From Grammothele lineata (taxonomy: Eukaryota; Basidiomycota; Agaricomycetes; Polyporales; Polyporaceae): a DNA stretch of 64,000 nt. Positions within the stretch are counted from its first letter, which is position 1. Each line of letters opens with the position of its first letter. The notes beneath the pieces were generated by a model, which saw only the letters and a program-made list of their open reading frames with translations, searched no databases and had not been told where the DNA came from. The DNA lies in NCBI GenBank assembly GCA_002150815.3, contig NDFF03000199.1, positions 33,075 to 97,074 on the forward strand, written 5' to 3'. The position numbers were made by a program, and so were the translations under genes. Shown piece by piece: positions 1 through 11,630 of the stretch.

Positions 1-54
1 TTGGGTCCTCACTCGACGGGCTCACGCTGACCGTCGCGCGCCCGACTATTTCAG

Positions 55-634
55 CGGAAGCAGAGGACGGGTATGGAGTTCACGGATACCCTCATTAAAA
101 AGATCACGCGCAGTAAGTCTCCTTTGGTCATGTCCGCCGTCTTCTCGACGCTGACTGCGGGCCTGGCGCAGTGACCATTGAGACTGGCTTGCTGACATTC
201 ATCTGGGTCGTCACCGATCTCGTCGTCTACCTAACCGTCGTACGTTTTCCTCTTCTCCCCATTTCGCGTCCTGTAATCCGACATTCCTCTGCAGGAGCAA
301 CCCTCGAGCGCGCATCTCATCTTCAACCTCTCCATCACGAAGATGTACTCCATGTCGCTCCTCGTCTCCCTCAATTCGCGCAATCTCTGGGCCGGCTCCT
401 TGACGAGCGAGCTGCGCTCGCGCTCGCGCGCCGAGTCGCAGGGCCAGATCATCGGCTCGCGCGGCGTGCACGTCCACCGCGTCGACAACGACATGAAGGT
501 GCGTTGTATCCCTCCGAACATAGGTCGTTGTCGAACGCTGAGCCATTTTCGCGTTGTAGTCCCAGCAGATCTACATCGATGTCGAGTCGCACGAGATGGT
601 CCACGTCGACGACACCAAGGCGCCCCGGTCATAG
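55..634 (+). CDS. DUF6534-type membrane protein, 3' part (5' end outside window)
   Basis: Only the last exons are in the window. Bases 1-54 look like the end of an intron (acceptor tttcag at 49-54). Coding exons read 55-112, 172-239, 295-498 and about 556-634, ending in TAG at 632-634, with GT-AG introns. The protein reads RKQRTGMEFTDTLIKKI, a hydrophobic segment (TGLLTFIWVVTDLVVYLTV), then SSAHLIFNLSITKMYSMSLL and a charged cytosolic tail with IYIDVESHEM. This matches the end of the DUF6534 gene at 39725-41317 exon for exon (there RRQKTGMEFTNTLIKKV and IFIDVESHQT). DUF6534 proteins are basidiomycete seven-helix-like membrane proteins of unknown function. The family call rests on this paralogy and the general pattern; the role is not known. 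Confidence 0.7.
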
Positions 635-2434
635 ACTACGCTCCTTCGGGCTATTCACTCGCCCCTCCGTGTCGGCACGGAGAGGCACCCGCCGTCGACG
701 TGCCGTTTCCTGTGGGACTCTTCTTCGTTGCCTTGGCTATGATCCGCGCTCCTCGCGGCCCCGCAGACGGCGGCCGCTCCGTAGTCGCCGCCTGCCCCTT
801 GAGACATGGACCCGAGTACTCATCCGAGACCTATTCGTGTCTCTTGCGCGACTGCCGTTCGTTTCTCGGCTTTCTCGGAGTATCTACGTTTCTGCGTTCG
901 TTGTAGGATCATTTCGTTGTAAGTACCGTACTATCATCACAGTTATTAGAGGAGCCAGCGAGGCACGAATAGACTCGAGCACCGCTTGGCAGTCGGATAA
1001 CGGATGCGGTGATCTCGAGGGACCTCAATAACGGCGTAGGCTCTCCGAGCGGGCTTCTGTTCTGACGCGTCTAGCGTGGGTTCCGGCGGCCGTGATTGAC
1101 TTGTCCACGCGCACCCGTGTGGAGGATTCTTAGACAGGTACGCGTACTAAGCAGAAGAGCTTCGGGGAGCGAGTTCGACGAAATGCTTCCTCGGGGAGAA
1201 AACGTATTACCTCAGGACGGGAAGCTTCTTGTGGAATCAAGGCACGTGGTGACGACTACGACCGCGTGCAACGGCATTCTCGGCCTCAGTAGCTGTCAGA
1301 GATTGAGCGTACGATGTACTTTGCTTGTGAGATGCGTTAGTCGTGGACATGGCGTCCACTTGCATAGAACGCGTAGAGGAGGCTCTGAGGGATATCACTG
1401 CCAGGCCGACTCGGATCCAATAGCAACGGTCGAGGTTCAGCCAGGCGCCACGCGCTGTCCAAATATATCTCATAGTCACATTCACGTGATCGTGACGTTG
1501 CGCGTTGTAAGAGCTTCTGAAACCGGCGCTTAAGATCTGCTGGCGACAACCTGGACTTGACCTGGACTCCCGAGAACCTGCTCCGCAACGTTGGAAACGA
1601 GCGATGTGTGGTTATTGGCAGGCGCCACCTCTGTCCCTATACATCATCATCGCTTAGGCTTTTATCTCCAAGTACTTATGAGAGACGACCGGGCCAGCCA
1701 ATCCAGGGAATCCGGCTCAACTAGAAAGTGAGTACTTGATACGCAGCTTCACTTATGGATTACCAAAATTCACACCATTGAATGTGGCTCGGCTGGTCTC
1801 GTACAGGCTGTTGTTGCTCGTTTGTGTAGACTCGGGGAGGGAACGGGCTAGCCACCGGGTCGCGGCTCGCGTTCGTCTCGGCCCTGGCCCTTAAGTGCCC
1901 CTACCGCACAGCCTCAGCATCCTCCGTCCCATATCCGAACCGCCACCACTGATCTGTGCCATCGCGGCCTCGGGCCAGCGATGCCCGCCCGGCGTTCTTG
2001 TGCCCGCCGTGGTATACCGCCACTCAAAAGGCGACGGCAAACACAAGGATGAGGATCTACGTGATGGCACCAGCTGAGGTCAGAGCTCAATGCGGCTGAT
2101 GGTCTCGTTTCGAAGCGACCGTCCTGCTGGCAGTCCCGGTTCATACGGGCTCGGGAAGGTGCTGAATGCGGTGCGTAAATTAGATCTTGCCTAGGCATGC
2201 AGTATTTTCCAACGTTGAACGAGCCTTTCAACAGGGCGGCACAGCACGAAGATCATGAGTAAATGCCCCGCCGGAAGGACCCTCGCAAGCGCGTGTGACC
2301 GTAAGGCTCTGGCGTCTCCATTCAGTTCTCAGAAGCGCGACTCATGACGTTGACATCAACTTCATATATCTCCTCGTCTCCCTACGCGGTTGTTTGAGGC
2401 CGCTGAAGATGAGCATTTTTGAGTTACAGAAGCA
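635..2434. other. Intergenic, no gene seen
   Basis: About 1.8 kb between the DUF6534 gene and the first peroxidase gene. The open frames here are short, lack consistent splice context and resemble nothing I recognise. The last part is presumably the peroxidase promoter. Confidence 0.6.
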
Positions 2435-2440
2435 TATAAG
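2435..2440 (+). promoter_or_regulatory. TATA box of first peroxidase gene
   Basis: TATAAG, 49 bp upstream of the ATG at 2489, within agcatataagtagcc. The paralogous gene has TATAAA 64 bp before its own ATG. Confidence 0.55.
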
Positions 2441-2488
2441 TAGCCATCGGTTTCGTAGTCGACACTCCCTATCTTTCTTCTCGTAGCC

Positions 2489-4637
2489 ATGTATCTACAC
2501 GATCAACGGGCTGCGCGCTTTCTCATCGGGCTCGCACCTTTCGTCGCCACTGCGTACGCATACACATGGCCGAGTCCTCAGCTCGACGCGCTCGAGAGTC
2601 TACTCTACGACCAGTCCGGGTGGAACTCACAGCCACTCGTTAGCTTACTCAATCCCTGCAGCACTTTCACTTTCGGGAGCACCGTTAATCGCTCCAACGC
2701 CGCAGATTGGATTAGGACGGTGCGCGGTCTCGTTCGAAAATCCTGCGTTCGTTATGCTAACTGCACACGCCGTAGGCTTATCATGACATGGCTACCCACA
2801 ATGCCGAGGACGGTACCGGCGGACTCGATGGTTCCATCCAGTTTGAGATGGCTCGTCCCGAGGTGAATACCACATTTCGACCCGTCTTAGCCTTACTCAT
2901 CGCTCCTCAAGAACGCAGGAGATGGCTTTCGCAACACACTCCAGATCCTGGCTCCAGACCTGAACCGTCACGTTTCCCGTGCGCACTCGACCTTCCCTTC
3001 GATGTCGTGATTCAATGCTGAACTCTCCTTTATCAGTGGCCGATCTGATAGCCATCGCTCTGAAGCTAGCGGTCGAGCAATGGTAGATCCTTCTCGTGTA
3101 TGACATGCATCGTTCGAACCCGCTAATTTTTCCGTTCGAATAGCTCAGGGCCCAAGGTGGACTTCCGCGGGGGACGTATCGACGCCACGTCCGCGAACGC
3201 CCCGGGAGTGCCGCAGCCTTTCCAGGACCTCGAGAGCCACATGGCTTCGTTCGCGCGCCAGGGTTTCAACCAGACGGAAATGATCTCGCTCATCGCGTGT
3301 GGTCACTCATTTGGTGGCGTACAGCACTCGTCGTTCCCCGACATAGTCAAGGGGCAAGATGGTGTAGCGGACGTGCAGCAGACGTTCGACACGACTCCGT
3401 TCAACTTCGACAATACGATGTATGTCTTCCACCAGTCTCATTCCAGCCTCCGTCTAACACGCAGTGGACAATAGCGCAGAGGAGTATATTGACGGAACGA
3501 CCAATAACCCGCTCGTGGCCGGGTTCAACGACACGAACAACTCTGATAAGCGGATCTTTGGCAGTGACGGGAACGCCACTATGAGCTCGTACGGCATCGT
3601 CCTTCTTTTCGGCGACCGACAGCTAATCCGTGACGCCAACGTCTGTAGATTCGCGACATCTTCTCAACTGTTCAAATCTACGTGCGAAACACTCTTTGCG
3701 CGCATGATCGACACGGTACCCGCGAGCGTCGAACTCACTGAGGTTATTGAGCCACTCCCCGTGAAACCCCAGGCCATGCTGCTCAAGTACATGGGTGACG
3801 GCACCCTCCAGCTCTTTGGAGAAGTTCGAGTATGTATCTTCCACAGTAGATTCCTCTTACTCTGTACCTGGATTATGCTTGTTGACAAACGCTTCTCTGT
3901 ACAGTTCTGGAACATGTCAGAGAGCACTGCGCGCGTCGTCAACCTCACATGGGCCGACCGCTCGGGAAACCCTTCGCCATCAAATACGGGAAGGCTAGAG
4001 CACACCGCCGCGATGGCCGCTTCAGCACGCTACGCGGGGCAGACGACCGTGCCTATCTCGTGGTACAGCTGGGGGATGACCGCGCCTCTGACCCCGCTCG
4101 TGCTGAGCGAGGCCTCGGGGATATCGAGCGTGGCGTTTGCGATCGACGACTCGGGGGACGGCGCGTCAGTGCGCGTTGAAGATCAGGGAGGACTGGGCTT
4201 CGCGCTCCAGGACACGGCCATGCTCGCCGCTTCCTCTTGCCGTGCGGAAGGAGGTTCTGTCCTGCGCATTGACATCGCGGTGAGTTCCGCGACTACACCG
4301 CCACTTACGTACACTCATGAAGTGTGCGACACAGGTTCGGGCCGACGCAGATCCCTCCAGCGTCGCGATTGAGTGGGAGCAGCAGCAGGGCGGTATCGCG
4401 GCCGCCGGCACAGCAACTGATGTGCAAACTACGGTGACAGTCGGCAGCGCGCCGGCCCAGTTGACGAACAGCACGGCGAGCGCAGGTGGGTATGTCATGT
4501 GGACGGCAGAGGTTGCGTTGGCCAACTTGACGCTATCGCGGAACTCGGGGCATGTAAACATCGCTGCCGAGGTGGGCGGTGCAAGGCTCGCGACGGAGAG
4601 TTTCCTAGTGTTCAGCTTACCGGTTTGCGCGTCGTGA
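2489..4637 (+). CDS. Secreted heme peroxidase (PF00141-type), tandem copy 1
   Basis: Nine exons (2489-2719, 2776-2862, 2912-2978, 3037-3082, 3144-3419, 3475-3588, 3649-3829, 3905-4279, 4335-4637) give 559 residues with consistent phase. An N-terminal signal peptide ends near TAYAYTWPSP. The distal site is W-I-R-T-A-Y-H: Arg76 lies four residues before His80, as in heme peroxidases. The proximal site is ACGHSFGGVQHSSFPD with His198. Between them are GTGGLDGSIQFE and RAGRIDAT-like blocks (here GGRIDAT). About 300 residues follow the heme domain, more than classical class II ligninolytic peroxidases have, and there are many N-glycosylation sites. The likely role is extracellular H2O2-dependent oxidation; the substrate is unknown. 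The gene next door has the same intron positions, so the pair arose by tandem duplication. I see none of the manganese-binding or surface-tryptophan features needed to call a ligninolytic type. Confidence 0.85.
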
Positions 4638-5470
4638 CGACGAGTTACGAGATGACGGCGGCCAGGCCTTTAAGGGCGGTATCTATACTTACCTCTACGA
4701 GTTGTACAGTGCTAGCAATTATAATACCACATTCTCAATACCTTGATAGTTCCTGTGGCGGCTCGGGCAACATGATCTATGAGCACAGTTCAAGCTCAAG
4801 GTATCGGGGCTGCCGTGGCTTCGTGCCGAGGAGCAGGCTCGGTCCGCGGTCCTAGCGCCACGTGGTCTCGCCCACGGGCAGGGAGCGCCGTTGCAGTAGC
4901 GCGCGTCCAGTCGGCACAGCAACTATACTTCCCGCCGCGTTGTTGTCGTCTCTTTCATCATGCGCCAGCGTGCATTTTCGGCCAGCTTCGGCTTGCGCAG
5001 CGTCTTCTGTATACTCCAATCAAAGGGCCGCAGTCTATATTGATGATATTCGCTACTCGTACTCTTCCTTGTCAACGCCCGGGTGAGTGGATAGCATCCG
5101 GGCTCTGAAGTTGTACGTTACTGAGAACCGCGTCTTAGCTGAATGCGGTCAAAGCTTTGTTGTTACAGGTAAGTAGAAGGTGTTACTCAGGGAGCGACGC
5201 CTTCACATCTCGCCAGAGCACCAAGCACCTTCTGATCACGAGTATCGCTCGGAGAAGGCTTTCCTTGCTGCTGCACCAGAAGTCGGGTCATCTGCGTCAA
5301 TTGAGTTGTAATGCCGTCTCTTCAAACGCTGTCATGGCCGTGATTGTTCTCCATCCGGCTGTCCCTGGCCGATTTGACCACCGCTGCTGTAGCCGGAGGG
5401 CTATAAACTTAGTGGAAAAGTGGGTGTACTTCATTGAACTTCTTACCTCCCCTCGCCGTTCTTCGCTGCT
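4638..5470. other. Spacer between tandem peroxidases, with promoter
   Basis: 833 bp. No gene is seen. It ends in the promoter of the second peroxidase: TATAAA at 5402-5407, 64 bp before the ATG at 5471. Confidence 0.6.
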
Positions 5471-7596
5471 ATGTCTGGAATCACTCGAAACTTCGTGCCT
5501 CTGCTAGCGTTCACAGCATTGGCATGTGCATATACGTGGCCGAACCCGCAGCTCGATGCGATAGAGAGCCTGATTTACGACCAGCAAGGATTCAATGTAC
5601 AACCGGTCCCCGGCCAGGTTACACCCTGCAGTCTTTTCAGTTTCGGAGATGGCACGCCCAACCGCTCTAATGCAGCGGACTGGATCCGAACAGTACGTTC
5701 TCGTTGCGGTGACATTGACTGTACGATACTAACATCGTATGACTAGGCATACCATGACATGGCCACTCACAATGTAGAGGACGGATCTGGCGGTCTCGAT
5801 GCGTCTATTCAGTACGAGATGGGCCGCGCCGAGGTAATAACCTCGTAACGACACGAAATCTTTCAGGACTAATGTAGTTGCTCAGAACGTAGGCGATGGC
5901 TTCTTCAACACCCTCCGCTTCTTCGCCCTCGAGATTAGTCGTTACGTTTCTCGTATGTGGTTTCGTTCACTCGCTGCACTTAATGTGATAGTTGAGCTGA
6001 ATGAGTTTATTAGTGTCTGACATGATTGCCCTCGGGGCTAAAATTGCGATTGAGAGATGGTACGTTCTTTGCAGGGGTCATTATCACTCGAGCTTATCGT
6101 CCTATGTCTCGACAGCTCGGGACCCAAAGTCGACTTCCGTGCTGGGCGCATCGACGCAACGGCGTCTAACACGCCTGGGGTGCCTCAACCATTCGAGTCC
6201 ATCGACTCCCACATCGCGTCCTTCGCGCGTCAAGGCTTCACTCAGGAAGAGATGATTACCCTCGTCGCGTGTGGCCATTCCTTCGGGGGCGTGCAGCACA
6301 GTTCATTCCCGGATACAGTCCCGGTGCAGGCCGGTGTCAACGACGTCCAGGCGACGTTCGACAGCACGCCATTTAACTTCGACAATAATGTGTACGTGTT
6401 GAGCTAGATGTCCGAGAGCCCGGCTGACTTTTCTGGAACAGTGCTTCTGAGTACATACACGGAACGACGGCGAACCCTCTCGTCGTCGGTCACAATGACA
6501 CCACGAACTCCGACAAGCGCATCTTCAGCAGCGACGGAAATGTCACTATGAGCTCGTGTGTTATGTCTATCATATCGCCTCCGCTCCCGCGTCTCAAGAA
6601 TTTTCGTGTTATGCAGGTACTCGTCCTCTCCAGAGCTGTTCAAGAGCATGTGCGGGTCCCTGTTTACGCGCATGATCGACACGGTCCCCGCGGGCGTCGA
6701 GCTCTCCGAGGTCATCGAGCCGCTTCCCGTGAAACCACAAAGCATGCTGCTTCTTTACATGGGCGACGGTACGCTCAGGCTCTCTGGGCAAGTCCGCGTA
6801 CGTCGACCGTCCTCACTCTGCGATTGGAGAACTTCTTCGTCTTACTCACTTGCAACGGTAGTTCTGGAACGTGACCGAGAACGACGCCCGCTCGGTCGAG
6901 CTTGTGTGGGCGGACCGTTCCGGGACAACGTCGTCCAACTTCACGAGCCTCATGAGCCATACGTCCGAGATGGCCGGCTCTGCGATCTACGGTGGCGACA
7001 CACCCGTGACCTCCTTATGGTACCAGGTCGGGCCGCTCACGACTAACTACACGGTGCTCGCCGAGACAGATGGCATCTCGAAATTCTGGTACACTGTCGA
7101 TGACGGGAGCAACGGTGTGACGGTACGCACGGAAGACCAAGATGGGGCCGGCTTCGCGCTGCAGGACACGATCATGCTCGCTGCGTCGTCGTGCCTCGAT
7201 GGGACTAACATGCGTGTGAACATTGCGGTACGTCTCTGTCGATCGGTATCGGACACGGTATCATGAATCCTGAACGATAACGTCCAGGTGCTCGCCGACG
7301 CGAACCCGACAAAGGTGTTTATGGAGCAGGAGATCTTCCAGGGAAGTATCGCCGCCGCTGGGACATCCACGGACGTGCAGACGACGGTTTCCGTCTCCGT
7401 CATCGATGCGCAACAAGCGAACTCGAGCACGACGGGGGGCGATGGAGTGTACGAGCTTTGGACGACTGAAATCTCCTTCACGTCATTGATCCAGTCGCTT
7501 AACGCGGGGGAAGTGAACCTGGTTGCGGAGGTAGGGGGTACGCGTGTGGCGTCGGGGATCTATAATCTCTTCTCACTCTCGACGTGCTCTTCGTGA
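5471..7596 (+). CDS. Secreted heme peroxidase (PF00141-type), tandem copy 2
   Basis: Nine exons (5471-5692, 5747-5833, 5886-5952, 6014-6059, 6116-6391, 6442-6555, 6617-6797, 6862-7227, 7288-7596) give 555 residues. Intron phases and positions match copy 1 throughout, and exons 2, 3, 4, 5, 6 and 7 have identical lengths. The signal peptide ends near ACAYTWPNPQ. The catalytic distal pair is Arg73/His77 (WIRTAYHDMATHN) and the proximal ligand is His195 (ACGHSFGGVQHSSFP). All key heme-site residues are kept, so both copies are predicted active. The long C-terminal region after the heme fold (from about residue 250) is shared by the pair and is of unknown function. The most diverged parts are the signal peptide and the C-terminal 100 residues. 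Confidence 0.85.
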
Positions 7597-7700
7597 AGGG
7601 GCTGGAATTAAATAGAGAGTATTCTAGACGTTCTCTAATGAGATGGTATAAATAATGTTCACAAAGCTCGCTGTCAATACGATATTGTTGGCCAACTACT

Positions 7701-10307
7701 CTAGAATCCGACGTTGGAGAGCTGAGCCATAACCTGCGGGATGTTGACGCCTGGGAAGATCTGGAAACTCTCGTCTGCTTCACAGACTGTATCGTCTCCA
7801 GCCGGAAGCTGTGCGATAGTATCGGTTAGCAGATAAGCACAACTATCAGAACAGACGTACCGTTCCATCCTTCATGTATGCGTTCGTAATATTCTTGAGA
7901 CATTCGGAGAAAACTCCGGCCGACGAGTGCTGCAGTGCATGCAGTCGAGTATTAGTTATGCTGATAAGCGCCAAATAATGAAGGTGGGATAGACTGACCC
8001 CCGGAGCATTGAGCCTGACGAGCGTAGCTTGATCACCCAGGAAGTCCGAGACGCGCCGGGCCTGACTGAATGGCGTGATAGGGTCGAGCTGTATATGACC
8101 AGGGTAGCAACATGTCGTCAGTCGATATCGATGAGGACGCTTCCGCGCATGGGGCGTTCAGCGGAATGCAGGAGGAAACGTACCGTGTTCCCAATGATGA
8201 GGACAGGGCCCGCGAGGCCGCGATTGAAAGTGGGTGTGACACGCTCAGAGGCGCGTGTAGGCCATATACCACACAAGTACTGGAACGAGATGAAGCCAGC
8301 ACCGACTGAACCGAACGATGCATCAAGGAGATAATGTCAGCAATTTCTAAATCCTCAGTCTACACCACGGTGATCGACACGTGATGAAAATGTAGTTGAT
8401 AATACGCACACATATGGGACACGTGCTGAGCAGAGTGGACGAGACCCTCGAATATTCCCGTGACGTTAGAAGCGGGGTTTATGTCGATGTTGTCATTGCA
8501 CTGAATGGCGGGAAGCGCGAATGACATGGAGTCATTCGGCTTGGACGACCTGTTAGAGCGCGGCATCATATGCGGAGTCAGCGCCCTGACAGGCACATCC
8601 AGCGCGAATGTAGGAAATGAAGGTGAAGCGACAGTGAGCAGGAGAAAATAACAGAAATGATATGTACGTACCGGCCGTCCAGCGCACTCGTGCTGCCATT
8701 ACCGGAGAGCCCTTTGGTTTCGTTCGCGACGATCTGCACAGTCTGGATCCAACTCTTCACGTCCGCCTCCCAGTACTTCGCGTCGTACAACGTCGAGAAA
8801 AGTTGGGCTGTGAATCGTTCCGGTTTTAACCGCAAAGATAAGTGCGAAGTATACATCCCAGTTAATCAATAGGAGTGCCCGAAGTGAGGGAAGAGAAGAC
8901 GTACTGCGAATCTGACTAGAAGTCATGGGGACTGACGCATTCGCACGAGCGGCAGCTTGCGCGGCGTCGTGCGCGTCCTTGAGCACCGCCTGCACCGCAT
9001 CGTTGACCTCGCTTGGACTCTGGTTCTTTCGCGTGGAAAGCGGACAAGCATCGGGCCCGGCTAGAGCACAAGCAACGATAAATGCACGGTAGGTGTCGTC
9101 GGCGTCGATATAGAATTTCTCCCAGTTCTGCCCAGGATTTTAGTAACATGTGTGTGCACGCGACCATTAGAATCAACACGGCCCGAGACGGAGTAAACAA
9201 AGCGTACCAATGCGTTTTCCGTTCGGTACCAGACAATCGAATCGACCACGCCGTCCAACATCACACGTCCAACACGCTATACAACGTGTTCCTCTGTCAG
9301 TGTCGCGCATGGGTAGAGAGGAGTAACGAGAACGTACCTCAGGGAACACTGGCGAAGAACGGTAGTGGAGTTATCAGCCTTAGAACTAAGTGAACTCAAG
9401 CAGCTATGCTTACTCTCCAGGAGAGTCTGCCCCAGGATCGTGCCGTACGACACTCCGTAATAGTTGACTTTGCTTCCAGGACCATCTATTGCCTCTGCCA
9501 TGGCGACCAGATCCCTGACGTTCGCAGAAGTGCCCGTGTACTTGAGCGCATCCCCGTTGTACTCAAGACACACGCGGGCGAGCTGCTCAAACTTATCCTG
9601 AAGCGCGTCCGCTTGGGAGAACAGCGAGCGGAGGTCACCAGGGTCGGTGAAGTTGCCGGTCCATTCGATTCCGCCGGACGCAGGAAGCGTCTTGTTATCG
9701 AAGAATGTGTAATATTCGTCCATCGAGTCGAAACAGCGAATTTCACCCGGCCTTCGAGGGGGGGCGAAGGTCAGTTGATACTGAGGGATCGGGTTGGCTT
9801 ACAGACTTACTCGGAGATCCCCACTCCGCGCGTGTCCCAACTAACGAGATCGTAGTGAGGACCGGTAATGTTCATAATGAAGTCGGCGAGGTCCATGGAC
9901 ACTAAACCGGATATCCCGGGGCCACCTAGAAGAAGTGTCAACGTTAGACTCGGAATAAGGCTTCAGCAATGTTGTAAGCTGGGGAGACGTACCGGGGTTG
10001 AGAAAAACGGTGCCCAACCGAGGTTGGGCGGTTGCGTTCGCTCTACCCATGGCGATTCTGCCTCTCCCCGCGGAAGAATTGTGATAGTCGAGAGGGACCT
10101 CGAGGAACGCACACTCGACCGCGGTGTTGTTGACGATCGAGGGATCGCATGGGCCCCATTGCAAGGTAGATGTCTAGAAAAGCAACGTGAACAATCAATT
10201 CAAAATAGATAAACAATACGTACGTTTGCGGGGGGAGGTCCAGCAATGCCTTGCATGGCGAGCTTGCTGCCCAGAACGGCAGAGAGGAGGGCGCGGAAAC
10301 GAGACAT
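7701..10307 (-). CDS. Alpha/beta hydrolase with TAP-like C-terminal domain, probably secreted
   Basis: A multi-exon gene starting at the ATG at 10307 (MSRFRALLSAVLGSKLAMQG, a signal-like leader) and stopping at 7701-7703. In order: CDPSIVNNTAVECAFLEVPL and GTVFLNPGGPG-type oxyanion block; DLVSWDTRGVG-type strand; nucleophile Ser in G-V-S-Y-G (near 9440); a lid region; then the C-terminal TAP-like part with GPVLIIGNT (near 8200), catalytic Asp in LDPITP (near 8080) and catalytic His in NAPGHSS (near 7940). All three triad residues are present. About a dozen introns of 50-75 nt are needed; several lie inside the C-terminal part. The family includes tripeptidyl-aminopeptidase-like exopeptidases and related secreted hydrolases. 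The substrate cannot be told from sequence. It is convergent with peroxidase copy 2, about 100 bp apart. Confidence 0.8.
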
Positions 10308-10347
10308 GCTCGGGAGGTGATGCCTGACAGCCGATAAACTTGGGGCA

Positions 10348-10353
10348 TTTATA
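10348..10353 (-). promoter_or_regulatory. TATA box of the alpha/beta hydrolase gene
   Basis: On the minus strand this reads TATAAA, about 40 bp upstream of the ATG at 10307. Confidence 0.5.
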
Positions 10354-11012
10354 CCTCTGAGCCTTCAGCAAAATCCAGCCCACCTCTACGAGCTCTCGTG
10401 TCCCGCTGTGTATGAGCCGATCATCAAGCAAACATCGTTGCATGCGGGACGCCGATAGCATTGTGCTTGGTATGGATGGGGGTGGCGTTCGTAACGGCAA
10501 ACACAGGCGAGCTGTTTCGGTTTCCCTATGAGATGCGTTCCAATCGCGTTTTCATAGGGGATACTGCGAACACAACGGACGTGAGTAACATGTCGGCGGC
10601 TGCAATACGAACACAGAAGTTCGGCGTACCCGGTCTTCATGTTGGCGACGGTTTGAGGCCCAAAACTGACATCCTCATACACGCTCTCTCACTATATAAG
10701 GGAGTCTATCCTTCATTCAGCTTAAGAGTAGTGATCGCAAAGTCTGAACGGCGAGGTGGACGAGGTGGACGGGCACTGTCGCAAACGGGTCCAAGTTCGG
10801 GAGGCGAGTTGCTGCTAAGTAACCGTGATGGACTACCGTTTGTCGGAGAAATTTAGCGATCATCGGAGTCTCATAGCTGGACTTCATTATTAAAGCTCCG
10901 CTTCACTCAAATCACGATGATCCCCGGATCTGCATAAGCGCCAGTCGGCTAACGTCGACTCGTCCCCCGACTGCGAACAAACCGCAAACCGCGCCGGACC
11001 ATCCCACAAAAC
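10354..11012. other. Divergent promoter region
   Basis: Spacer between the hydrolase (-) and the F-box gene (+). A second TATA-like run, ctatataaggg, lies at about 10693-10703 on the plus strand, 310 bp before the F-box ATG, and may serve that gene through a 5' leader. No ORF of interest is seen. Confidence 0.4.
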
Positions 11013-11107
11013 ATGGAACGTGCCGTACCGCTGGATATCTGGTACTCTGTTATAGACGCAGCTAACGAAATCGAGATCGACTCCCCGGTGGACTCGTATT
11101 CCACTCT

Positions 11108-11112
11108 CCGGG
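11108..11112. repeat. Target-site duplication, left copy (CCGGG)
   Basis: CCGGG directly before the 5' LTR. The same five bases follow the 3' LTR. Five base pairs is the normal duplication for Ty1/copia integrases. Confidence 0.9.
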
Positions 11113-11617
11113 TGTTGAGGTTAGATTGAGGGGGCGCGCACGTAGATGCACGGGCAGAGCGTGCGCGCATGGTAGGCAAAGCGGCGCGCGTCGAGCGGGG
11201 CTCGCGCGGCGTTCGATATTTCTCCTTCCTTATACGGAGCGGTTAGCGCTCAACGGGCACTCTACGATATTTTGCTTCCGTTCCATACACATTTGGTTCC
11301 GTCTCTTCAGATTTGATTCCGCTACTGTACAGTTCTTCTCGGCGAGCCCCGGAGGGCTCAGCCTCCCGTCCGGTACACTAAAACGGCGCGTCCAGCGCTA
11401 ACTCACCTCACGCGTTCATTGTACGGAACCGTGAGGTGAGCTTCCTAACTTCTTCCGATCTGCGATCCGTAGCTTACGTTTATTTGTACAGACTTATAAG
11501 TCTTTTACTTAGGTTAGCAGAAATACACTCACGCGTTCATTGTACGGAACCGTGAGACTTATAAGTCTTTTACTTAGCGCGTCCCTCTTTCAATCGTCCC
11601 GCGCCATAACCTTAAGA
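11113..11617 (+). repeat. 5' LTR of copia element
   Basis: 505 bp beginning TGTTGAGGTTA and ending TAACCTTAAGA, so the ends form an imperfect inverted repeat; the terminal dinucleotide is GA rather than the usual CA. It contains a cassette duplicated inside the LTR (see the separate stem-loop entry). It matches the 3' LTR base for base as far as I compared. Confidence 0.9.
11402..11440 (+). repeat. Stem-loop in LTR, 11 bp perfect stem
   Basis: CTCACCTCACG (11402-11412) pairs with CGTGAGGTGAG (11430-11440) around a 17 nt loop. A shorter second copy with the same loop sequence occurs at 11528-11556, with a 6 bp stem. Each is followed by a 22 bp repeat, gacttataagtcttttactt plus ag (11491-11512 and 11556-11577). 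This is repeated in the 3' LTR. Confidence 0.7.
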
Positions 11618-11630
11618 GGTTATGAGCCCT
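11618..11630 (+). other. Primer-binding site, matches the anticodon stem-loop of Met tRNA
   Basis: GGTTATGAGCCC follows the 5' LTR directly. Its complement GGGCTCATAACC is the anticodon arm of methionine (initiator-type) tRNA, including the CAT anticodon. The site therefore fits half-tRNA priming as known for Drosophila copia and some fungal copia elements, rather than priming by a tRNA 3' end. Confidence 0.75.

Noticed and set aside
10693..10703. TATA-like run as evidence for an unannotated gene at 10.7-10.95 kb
   Set aside because: No coding frame follows before the F-box ATG; at best it serves the F-box gene.
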